This document shows, piece by piece, positions 45,387 to 55,000 of a stretch of 64,000 nucleotides of DNA (its first letter is position 1; each line of letters begins with the position of its first letter). The position numbers and the translations under genes are program-made. The notes below the pieces were generated by a model that was given only the letters and a program-made list of their open reading frames with translations, ran no database searches and was not told the origin of the DNA. The stretch is taken from positions 124,001 through 188,000 of the forward strand of contig JADJVX010000011.1 in the NCBI GenBank assembly GCA_016710385.1, in the 5' to 3' direction. The DNA comes from Actinomycetales bacterium (GTDB lineage: Bacteria > Actinomycetota > Actinomycetes > Actinomycetales > Dermatophilaceae).

Positions 45387-46368
45387 CGTCGTCCTGCGCA
45401 TCGTGGGGCTGGTCCGCGCCCGGGAGGTCCGCCGCGGTGAGGTCCGGTCGCAACCGCTGGTATGCCGGCTGGCGCAGTCGCCCGGAGGTGGTGAGTCCCA
45501 GCGACTGGACATCGCAGACCAGGGCCGGCTGCACCCAGCGGGCGCCGGTGGCGTCCTCGGCAGGCACCTCCGGCCCGGCCGGTGGCCCGACGAAGGGAGA
45601 ACTGCTGCGTGCCAGCGGTCGCAATGTGGCCAGCAGTGTCGTGGCTGACGACCCGGCAATTCCTGACCCGACTCGCCCCCGGTAGTGCAGACCCCCGGCG
45701 CCAGGCACGCCGACGAGCACAGCCCCGACCCGATCGGTGCGGTCGGTTTCGGGACGCCAGCCGCCGATGATGACCGACCGGGTGGCCCGGTGCGGCAGTT
45801 TGCGCCAGTCATCACTGCGCTGACCCACGGCATACCGGCTGGTGCGTCGCTTGCTGACGATGCCCTCGAGGCCCTGCTCCAGGGTGGCCGACCATAATGC
45901 CGCGCCGTCGTCGAAGGTGCGGGGCACCTGCCAATGCGGGTCGGGGACACCGTCGGGCAGATCGAGGCGCTCGAGGGTCTGGCGCCGCTCGGTCCAGGTG
46001 CGGCCGGTGAGGTCGACGCCGAACAGCCGCACGATGTCGAACACCATGAAGGTCACCGGAGCGACGGCGGCGAGCGCGGCCGCACGAGCGGGCTGGGTGA
46101 CGTGGATGCGTTCGGCCAGCGCGCCGAAGGACGGGCGCCCGTCGACGAGCAGGACGATCTCGCCATCCAGGAGCAGGTCAGGATAGAGCGTGGCCAGGCC
46201 GGAGAGTTCGGGGAAGGCGACCGTGACATCGCGCTCGGTGCGGCTGGTCAGCCGCAGTCGACCCTCGCATACATCGGCGAGAACCCGCATGCCGTCCCAC
46301 TTGACCTCGTGCACCCACTCGGGTCCGCGGGGGACCTGGCGGGTGGCCGTGGCGAGCATCGGGCGCAT
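45379..46368 (-). CDS. ATP-dependent DNA ligase (LigD ligase domain)
   Basis: 329 aa. It seals breaks in Ku-dependent end joining. The adenylated lysine is in EVKWDGMR (KxDG); further motifs are LLLDGEIV, FMVFDIVRL, EGIVSKRRTSRY and DDWRKLP. The C-terminal OB domain follows. An SVIIGGWRP motif is typical of LigD. It lies in one minus-strand unit with the polymerase and, upstream, the DUF1877 gene. Confidence 0.93.
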   Translation of the reverse strand: MRPMLATATRQVPRGPEWVHEVKWDGMRVLADVCEGRLRLTSRTERDVTVAFPELSGLATLYPDLLLDGEIVLLVDGRPSFGALAERIHVTQPARAAALAAVAPVTFMVFDIVRLFGVDLTGRTWTERRQTLERLDLPDGVPDPHWQVPRTFDDGAALWSATLEQGLEGIVSKRRTSRYAVGQRSDDWRKLPHRATRSVIIGGWRPETDRTDRVGAVLVGVPGAGGLHYRGRVGSGIAGSSATTLLATLRPLARSSSPFVGPPAGPEVPAEDATGARWVQPALVCDVQSLGLTTSGRLRQPAYQRLRPDLTAADLPGADQPHDAQDDDG

Positions 46369-46406
46369 GGGGGTGGGGGCGGGCTCGGCGGTCGGCGGGT
46401 TGACGG

Positions 46407-46892
46407 CTAGAGGATCGCGGTGAGGATGGCCCGGCCGTTCTTCGCGGCCCGGCGATAGAATTTGCGCAGTTCGCGATAGCGCGGCCGGAGGAACTCCTCG
46501 AAGACTGCGTGGTCGAGCCAGAACCCGGGATAGATGTCGGCGGCGAGCATGGAGTCCGGGTCGTAGCGAGCGGCCAGGTCGTCGGCGCTCAGGTTGCGCA
46601 ATGCGTCGGCGATCCGCTTGACCGTGCGTCCGTCCAGCAGATGGGCCGGGCCGTTGCCCAGATTGTGCCCGATCGGTTCACCACCGAAGATCGCTTGCCC
46701 CGCAGGGCTTTCGGCGTCGTATGCCGTGCCGGTCAGCAGCCAGTGGATGCCATGCCAGGCCGTGTCGAGATCCACGGCCAGCTTGGGACTGGGAGGTTCG
46801 TCCTCCAGGAGGTCGACCACCACCTTGGAGTTCGCGCTCACCGCGGCCAGTTCCTCGGGCTCGAGGGCACGGGCCGTCCAGGTCATCACCAT
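46407..46892 (-). CDS. DUF1877 family protein
   Basis: 161 aa, full length. Family features: LDTAWHGIHWLLTG, FGGEPIGHNLGNGPAHLL, and YPGFW...EFLRPRYRELRKFYRRAAKNGRAILT. The function is unknown. It heads the minus-strand unit with the LigD genes, about 110 bases from divergent ku, so it shares the NHEJ locus without a known link. Confidence 0.9.
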   Translation of the reverse strand: MVMTWTARALEPEELAAVSANSKVVVDLLEDEPPSPKLAVDLDTAWHGIHWLLTGTAYDAESPAGQAIFGGEPIGHNLGNGPAHLLDGRTVKRIADALRNLSADDLAARYDPDSMLAADIYPGFWLDHAVFEEFLRPRYRELRKFYRRAAKNGRAILTAIL

Positions 46893-47003
46893 GGCAGTGA
46901 GTATGCCGTGCGCGCCCCGGATATTCCTGGGCGTGTTGTGTCGCGCTGTGCCGTGGGTCATGCTGGACGGGTTTGGTGACCAGTGCGACGGATGGGGCCG
47001 AGG

Positions 47004-47942
47004 ATGCGAGCCATGTGGAAGGGTGCGGTGTCCTTCGGGCTGGTCAACGTGCCGGTCAAGCTGTATTCCGCGACCGAGAACCACGACATCTCCTTCCGGC
47101 AGGTGCATCGGGTCGATGCCGGGCAGATCCGCTACAAGCGCACCTGCAGTGTGTGCGGTGAGGTAGTGCCATACGAGGATGTCGCCAAGGGGTATGAAAC
47201 GGAGGACGGCCGGATGGTCGTGCTCACCGATGAGGACCTGGCCAGCCTGCCCAATCAGTCGAGCAAGGAAGTGTCGGTCACCAAGTTCGTGCCGGCCGAC
47301 CAGGTCGATCCGATGCTCTTCGACAAGGCCTACTACCTCGAGCCGGAGAAGGCCGCAGTCAAGGCCTATGCGTTGCTGCGCGACGCCCTGCAGAGCGCCG
47401 AGCGGGTCGCGTTGGTCACCGTGTCGATCCGCACCCGCATGACGATGGCATTGCTGCGCGTGCACGACGGGGTCATCGTGCTGCAGACCTTGATGTGGCC
47501 GGACGAGATCCGCAGCGCCTCCCTGGTCGACGTCGGCGGCGACGTCCACGCGACCGAGCGTGAGTTGGCCATGGCCAACATGCTCGTCGATTCGCTCTCC
47601 GGGGACTACGACCCGAGCGAGCTCGAGGACGACTACGCCGCTGCGGTGCAGGCGCTCGTCGCGTCCAAGCTCGAGGGGGGTGACGTGGCTGCGGCCCCGG
47701 CCGAGGTCGAGGGCGGCGGCGAGGTCGTCGACCTGCTGGAGGCGCTGGCCCGTTCGGTCGACCGGGCCAAGGCGGCTCGCGGCGAGCCGGTAGCCCCCGC
47801 CTCTGATGGCGGCGCCACGACGACCGGTGCCGCTGCCAAGGCGACAACCAAGGCGACAACCAAGCCGACAACCAAGGCGACGACCAAGGCGACGACCAAG
47901 TCCGCCGCCAAGCCGGCCGAACCGAAACGTCAGGCCGGCTGA
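47004..47942 (+). CDS. ku: Ku homodimer, NHEJ DNA end-binding protein
   Basis: 312 aa. The Ku core begins MRAMWKGAVSFGLVNVPVKLYSA and contains RTCSVCGEVVPYEDVAKGYE and MLVDSLSGDYDPSELEDDYAAAV. A C-terminal tail rich in Lys/Ala/Thr (T-T-K-A repeats, residues about 265-312) matches the extensions that aid DNA binding in mycobacterial and Streptomyces Ku. It is divergent from ligD and DUF1877 and recruits LigD to ends. ATG 47004 was preferred over 46983. Confidence 0.95.
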   Translation: MRAMWKGAVSFGLVNVPVKLYSATENHDISFRQVHRVDAGQIRYKRTCSVCGEVVPYEDVAKGYETEDGRMVVLTDEDLASLPNQSSKEVSVTKFVPADQVDPMLFDKAYYLEPEKAAVKAYALLRDALQSAERVALVTVSIRTRMTMALLRVHDGVIVLQTLMWPDEIRSASLVDVGGDVHATERELAMANMLVDSLSGDYDPSELEDDYAAAVQALVASKLEGGDVAAAPAEVEGGGEVVDLLEALARSVDRAKAARGEPVAPASDGGATTTGAAAKATTKATTKPTTKATTKATTKSAAKPAEPKRQAG

Positions 47943-47946
47943 GCCG

Positions 47947-48852
47947 ATGCCCGAGGGCCACACCCTGCACCGGCTGGCAGGGTCGCTCAACGGTGCGTTC
48001 GCCGGCACCCGACCCGCGGTGAGCAGTCCGCAGGGTCGTTTCGTCGAGGGGGCCGCCTGGCTGGACGGGCACACCTTCATCGAGGCCGCGGCATGGGGGA
48101 AGCATCTCTTCGCGGAGTTTTCCGGGGACCGTTACCTACACGTCCACCTCGGGCTCATCGGGTCCTTCGACGTCACGGCATACGCGCCCGAGGCGGCGCT
48201 CGACGGCAGCGACGACACGGCATACCCGATCCCACCCGCGGTCGGTGCGGTGCGTCTGCGGCTGCTCACCGCGCGTCATGTCGCCGACTTGCGCGGCGCC
48301 ACGCTGTGTCGCACTGCGACCCCCGAGGAGGTCGACGCGGTCATCGCGCGGCTCGGGCCTGACCCGCTGCGACCGGACGCCGATCCGGAACGCGCGTGGC
48401 GCCGGATCAGCACGAGCAACCGCACCATCGCCGACCTGCTCATGGACCAGTCGATCCTCGCGGGGGTCGGCAACGTCTATCGCGCGGAGGTGCTCTTTCG
48501 GCACCGGATCGACCCCTTCCGGCCGGGGCGAGAGCTGCGCCGGCGCAGCTTCGAGAGCATCTGGGCCGACCTGGTCCAGCTGCTGCCCATCGGGGTGGCC
48601 TTGGGCCAAATCATCACGATGGCCGATCAGGTCGCTGACGCGCTCGCCGGCGACTACGACCCCGCCCTGGTGCCGACCTCACCGACGGGGGTGTCGGCCT
48701 GGCGGCCCAACCCGCACGGCACGCTGGAACGGCGTTACTACGTCTACAAGCGCGACGGTATGCCGTGTCGCCAGTGCGGCTCTCGGGTGCGGACTGCTGT
48801 GGTGGCCGGCCGCAACCTCTTCTGGTGCGGACGGTGCCAGCGCCGTCGTTGA
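47947..48852 (+). CDS. Fpg/Nei family DNA glycosylase (endonuclease VIII-like)
   Basis: 301 aa. Removes oxidised bases and nicks AP sites. The N-terminal PEGHTLHRLAG contains the catalytic Pro2 and Glu3 (the PEGHT form marks Nei rather than Fpg). The helix-two-turn-helix (LLMDQSILAGVGNVYRAEVLF) is conserved, and a zinc finger CRQC...WCGRC is at the C-terminus. It starts 4 bases after ku, so end joining and base excision are co-transcribed here. Confidence 0.93.
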   Translation: MPEGHTLHRLAGSLNGAFAGTRPAVSSPQGRFVEGAAWLDGHTFIEAAAWGKHLFAEFSGDRYLHVHLGLIGSFDVTAYAPEAALDGSDDTAYPIPPAVGAVRLRLLTARHVADLRGATLCRTATPEEVDAVIARLGPDPLRPDADPERAWRRISTSNRTIADLLMDQSILAGVGNVYRAEVLFRHRIDPFRPGRELRRRSFESIWADLVQLLPIGVALGQIITMADQVADALAGDYDPALVPTSPTGVSAWRPNPHGTLERRYYVYKRDGMPCRQCGSRVRTAVVAGRNLFWCGRCQRRR

Positions 48853-49085
48853 CGCGAAGGTTATGCAGATCAGATGTCATGAATCTGGGTCTACTCCGTC
48901 ATACACCTGTCAGCATGCCCATCCCCCTGGCAGGAGCTCCGATGCGCGCCGACCGCTCACCACGATCTAAGGGTGACCGGACAGCCGACCATGCCAGGAC
49001 AAAACGCCTGTACTATGACAACGAGGCTGGGGGGCCAGCCGGGCACCACATTTCCCTCCATGTGCTGCGCAACAAAGGACATCTC

Positions 49086-52000
49086 ATGACGTTGACCCCG
49101 CATTTCGCCATGGCTGCCGGGGCGCGTGCGTCCAGCGCCGAGTCGCGTCCATCCCCACAGCGACGGCTGACCTCCCTGGTCATCGCATGCGTGCTGGCGT
49201 TCATGTCCATCGGTCTGCCGGTGGTACTACCGCCATCGACAGGCTTGCTGCCCGAGGCCGCGGCGGCGCTCACGACCGCGAACTGCAACATGGGCAGCAT
49301 GGGTATCAACGGGGCCACCCCGTCGACGGTGTGCTGGCTGCAGACCGGAGGATGGACCAAGCCGGCCAAGGGCGCCACGGCGACGACGACGAACCTCACG
49401 GCGACGGTCGGGGACTTCAAGTTCACCTACGACGTTGCCGTCTTCTACCACGCCAATTCATCGACACAGGCAGGGTCGGCAGCGGGCCCGACCTGGGCGT
49501 CGGCGGCCTTCGGCAGTGCCAGCTACGGCCCAAGTGCCACCACTCCTACGAGCTACATCTACGTGACCAACACCGCCCTCGGCATCGTCGAAGCGATGAC
49601 GATGCGCGTCTCCAACGTCCGGGTCATCAACACGGCGACGAACGCTGTCGTGCCCTACGGCACCTGGAAGCTGGTCTTCGCGGACGCCGAATCCACCAAC
49701 AGCAACAGCGCAACCACCCCGAACGAAAGCATCAAGTTCACTGCGAGCAATGCGATCTCCAACTTCGCGGCAGGCCTGACCACGGACTACATGAAGGGCG
49801 GCGGCACGACGGGCACGACTCTCGCCTGCCCCATGCCCACCTGGGGTGGAACGACCGTGACCTGCACCGCCACGAGCAACAACAACGGCGTCATCATCGG
49901 TTCGACCACCCCGACCAGCGCCGCCGACTGGGGCCAAATCGGTGTCAACACCCTGAACTCCAAGCAGGCCGCTGCCTTCGGTTTCTCCATCTCCAGCGTT
50001 CAGCTGAAGAAGTCTGTCGCCTCTCGGGTGCTGCCGACGGACGACTTCAAGGTCACGATTGCCGACTCCGCCGGCACGACGGTCGGCAGCGCGAGCACCG
50101 GCACGACGACCTCGGCCGATACCACCGCCTATGCCGTGGTCCCTGGCACCTACACCCTGAGTGAGACGGCCAACTCGGGCTCGCTCTCTGAATACACCCA
50201 GGCCTGGAGCTGCGTGGACAACGCAGGCTTCGCGGCCCCGGCGGCGCCCTCGGGCACGTCAGGCACCGTGACGGTGCAACAGGGTTCGGCCATCGTCTGC
50301 ACCGTGACCAACACCCGCAAGCCAGTCGACCTGCGTTTGACGAAGTCATCGCCAGCACCGGCGCTGTCGCCGGGGGTGGCGTCCGCCTACACGCTGAATG
50401 TCACGAACAACGGCGGTTCGACCGCGACGAACGCGGTCATCGTCGACCAACTGCCGGCCAATATCGCCTACACCTCCTCGTCGGGCACGGACTGGAGCTG
50501 TTCGGCCAGTGGCACGGTCGCAGCTGGGCAGCTCGTCACGTGCACCTACACCGGGTTGATCGCGCCCTCCGCGGCGGCTCCCGCGCTCACCATCACTGTC
50601 ACTCCTGCGGACGCTGCCGGAGGCACGACCGTGACCAACAAGGCGGCGGTCACCCCGACTGGGGGAACGACTGCCCCGACGGCGGCCGTCGTGCAGGCCT
50701 GCACCGGCTCGGCCACTCCCACGACGGGGTGTGCCACGTCGACGTCGACTGTCGCCACCAAGGCTGACATCGCCGTCACCAAGTCCGACTCCACGGGTTC
50801 CGTGGACGCCGGTGGGACGACTACGTATACCGTCACCGTCACCAACAACGGCCCCAACGCGGTGAGCAATGTGGTTGTCACCGACCCCGCAGTGAGTGGG
50901 CTGACCAAGACCACCATCGCCTGCGGGGCGGGATGCACGACGGCTCCGACGAAGACCCAACTCGAGGGAGCGGGCTACACGATTTCCTCGTTGGCCTCCG
51001 GTGCGAGCTTCACATTCACCGTGGGCGTAACGGTGACCGCGACGTCGGGAACCGTCGCCAACGCGGCGACGGCGACCCCGCCGGCCGGGACGATCGACGC
51101 AGCCGGCAACAACGCGGCCACCGACACCAACACGGTGACACCTGTCTCCGACTTGGCGGTCACCAAGACCGACAACGCGACCACGGTCGACGCGGGCGCC
51201 ACGACCACCTACACCGTCCAGGTGACCAACAACGGCCCCTCGGCGGTCACCGGCGCGATCCTCACCGACCCGGCCGCGACGGGTCTGACCAAGACCGCGG
51301 TTGCGTGCGGGACGGGCTGCGCCACTGCTCCCTCGATCGCTGACCTCGAGACGGGTTACGCCCTGCCGACACTCGCCTCGGGTGCTTCGTATGCCGTGCA
51401 GGTGACGGTGCACGTTGACGCCACGAGCGGCTCGGTCACGAACGTCGCCACTGTGGCCCCGCCCGCCGGGACTCTGGACAAGGTTGTCACGAACGATTCC
51501 GCGGCCGACACGGACACGGTCGCCCCGGTTGCCGACGTGTCGGTGACCAAGGACGACGGCGTGACCCAGGTCAACAAGAACGAATCACACACCTACACGA
51601 TCACGGTCCACAACGCGGGCCCGTCGACGGCCACCGGCTTCGTGCTCACCGACCCGGCGGCAACCGGTCTGACCAAGACGGCTGTGGCCTGCGTGACGGG
51701 GTGCGCGACGGCTCCGACGATCGCGCAGCTCGAAGGTGCAGGTTACGTGATACCGGATCTAGCATCCGGCAGCGACTTCGTCATCACAGTCACCGCGACG
51801 GTCACCCAGTCGCAGGGTTCGGTGACAAACACCGCCGTCGCCACGGCTCCGGCCGGGGTCAAGGACCCTGACACCGCCAACAACACCGGCAGTGACACCG
51901 ACAATCTGGTTCCGCTGGCCGACCTGACGGTGACCAAGACCGACGGCGTCGCAGGGGCCAAGCCGGGCGACACCGTGACGTACACGGTCACGGTCAGCAA

Positions 52001-55000
52001 TCCGTCGGGTCTGTCGACCGCCGCCAACGTCGTCATCACGGACCCGGCCGTGGCCGGCTTGACCGTGACGGCCGTGGCGTGCACGTCCCTCGCGGGCAAT
52101 CTCTGCACGACCAACCCGACCATCAGCGCTTTGCAGGGCGCCGGTGTTGCGATCGGCACCATGAGCTCGGGGTCCACCTACGAGTTCACCGTGACCGCAA
52201 CCGTGGACGCGACGTCGGGGACGGTAACGAACACCGCGACGGCGACCACGTCGACCCAGGACCCCAACCTGGCCAACAACAGTGCCAGTGACACCGACAC
52301 GGTGGTCGGCCCGCCGGTCATCAGTGGTCCGGCAGAGGGATCGTTGATCAACGACAACACCCCGCTGATCACGGGGACGGGCATCCCGGGTGCCACCGTG
52401 ACCGTCACCGAGGGTGGGGTCACCCTGTGCACTGCCGTGGCCGCGCCCGATGGCACGTGGTCGTGCACGTCATCGCAGCTGACCGACGGCCCGCACACCA
52501 TCTCCGCGACGCAGACGACTGCGGGCGTGACCTCCACCGCCGACACTCAGACTTTCACGGTGGACACGACCGCTCCGGTGGTGACGGCGACGTCGCCGGC
52601 GGTGACGAATGACACGACGCCGACGATTTCGGGGACGACGGATTTGCCGGCGGGTTCGACGATCACGGTGACTGAGGGTGGTGTGGCGGTGTGTACGGCC
52701 ACGGTTGCTGCTGATGGGTCGTGGACGTGTGACCCGGTGACGGCGTTGCCGGAGGGGTCGCACACGTTTACTGCGTCGGGGACGGATGCGGCGGGGAATA
52801 CGACGACCGCGACGACGACGACGGTGATTGATGTGACGGCTCCGGTGGTGACGGCGACGTCGCCGGCGGTGACGAATGACACGACGCCGACGATTTCGGG
52901 GACGACGGATTTGCCGGCGGGTTCGACGATCACGGTGACTGAGGGTGGTGTGGCGGTGTGTACGGCCACGGTTGCTGCTGATGGGTCGTGGACGTGTGAC
53001 CCGGTGACGGCGTTGCCGGAGGGGTCGCACACGTTTACTGCGTCGGGGACGGATGCGGCGGGGAATACGACGACCGCGACGACGACGACGGTGATTGATG
53101 TGACGGCTCCGGTGGTGACGGCGACGTCGCCGGCGGTGACGAATGACACGACGCCGACGATTTCGGGGACGACGGATTTGCCGGCGGGTTCGACGATCAC
53201 GGTGACTGAGGGTGGTGTGGCGGTGTGTACGGCCACGGTTGCTGCTGATGGGTCGTGGACGTGTGACCCGGTGACGGCGTTGCCGGAGGGGTCGCACACG
53301 TTTACTGCGTCGGGGACGGATGCGGCGGGGAATACGACGACCGCGACGACGACGACGGTGATTGATGTGACGGCTCCGGTGGTGACGGCGACGTCGCCGG
53401 CGGTGACGAATGACACGACGCCGACGATTTCGGGGACGACGGATTTGCCGGCGGGTTCGACGATCACGGTGACTGAGGGTGGTGTGGCGGTGTGTACGGC
53501 CACGGTTGCTGCTGATGGGTCGTGGACGTGTGACCCGGTGACGGCGTTGCCGGAGGGGTCGCACACGTTTACTGCGTCGGGGACGGATGCGGCGGGGAAT
53601 ACGACGACCGCGACGACGACGACGGTGATTGATGTGACGGCTCCGGTGGTGACGGCGACGTCGCCGGCGGTGACGAATGACACGACGCCGACGATTTCGG
53701 GGACGACGGATTTGCCGGCGGGTTCGACGATCACGGTGACTGAGGGTGGTGTGGCGGTGTGTACGGCCACGGTTGCTGCTGATGGGTCGTGGACGTGTGA
53801 CCCGGTGACGGCGTTGCCGGAGGGGTCGCACACGTTTACTGCGTCGGGGACGGATGCGGCGGGGAATACGACGACCGCGACGACGACGACGGTGATTGAT
53901 GTGACGGCTCCGGTGGTGACGGCGACGTCGCCGGCGGTGACGAATGACACGACGCCGACGATTTCGGGGACGACGGATTTGCCGGCGGGTTCGACGATCA
54001 CGGTGACTGAGGGTGGTGTGGCGGTGTGTACGGCCACGGTTGCTGCTGATGGGTCGTGGACGTGTGACCCGGTGACGGCGTTGCCGGAGGGGTCGCACAC
54101 GTTTACTGCGTCGGGGACGGATGCGGCGGGGAATACGACGACCGCGACGACGACGACGGTGATTGATGTGACGGCTCCGGTGGTGACGGCGACGTCGCCG
54201 GCGGTGACGAATGACACGACGCCGACGATTTCGGGGACGACGGATTTGCCGGCGGGTTCGACGATCACGGTGACTGAGGGTGGTGTGGCGGTGTGTACGG
54301 CCACGGTTGCTGCTGATGGGTCGTGGACGTGTGACCCGGTGACGGCGTTGCCGGAGGGGTCGCACACGTTTACTGCGTCGGGGACGGATGCGGCGGGGAA
54401 TACGACGACCGCGACGACGACGACGGTGATTGATGTGACGGCTCCGGTGGTGACGGCGACGTCGCCGGCGGTGACGAATGACACGACGCCGACGATTTCG
54501 GGGACGACGGATTTGCCGGCGGGTTCGACGATCACGGTGACTGAGGGTGGTGTGGCGGTGTGTACGGCCACGGTTGCTGCTGATGGGTCGTGGACGTGTG
54601 ACCCGGTGACGGCGTTGCCGGAGGGGTCGCACACGTTTACTGCGTCGGGGACGGATGCGGCGGGGAATACGACGACCGCGACGACGACGACGGTGATTGA
54701 TGTGACGGCTCCGGTGGTGACGGCGACGTCGCCGGCGGTGACGAATGACACGACGCCGACGATTTCGGGGACGACGGATTTGCCGGCGGGTTCGACGATC
54801 ACGGTGACTGAGGGTGGTGTGGCGGTGTGTACGGCCACGGTTGCTGCTGATGGGTCGTGGACGTGTGACCCGGTGACGGCGTTGCCGGAGGGGTCGCACA
54901 CGTTTACTGCGTCGGGGACGGATGCGGCGGGGAATACGACGACCGCGACGACGACGACGGTGATTGATGTGACGGCTCCGGTGGTGACGGCGACGTCGCC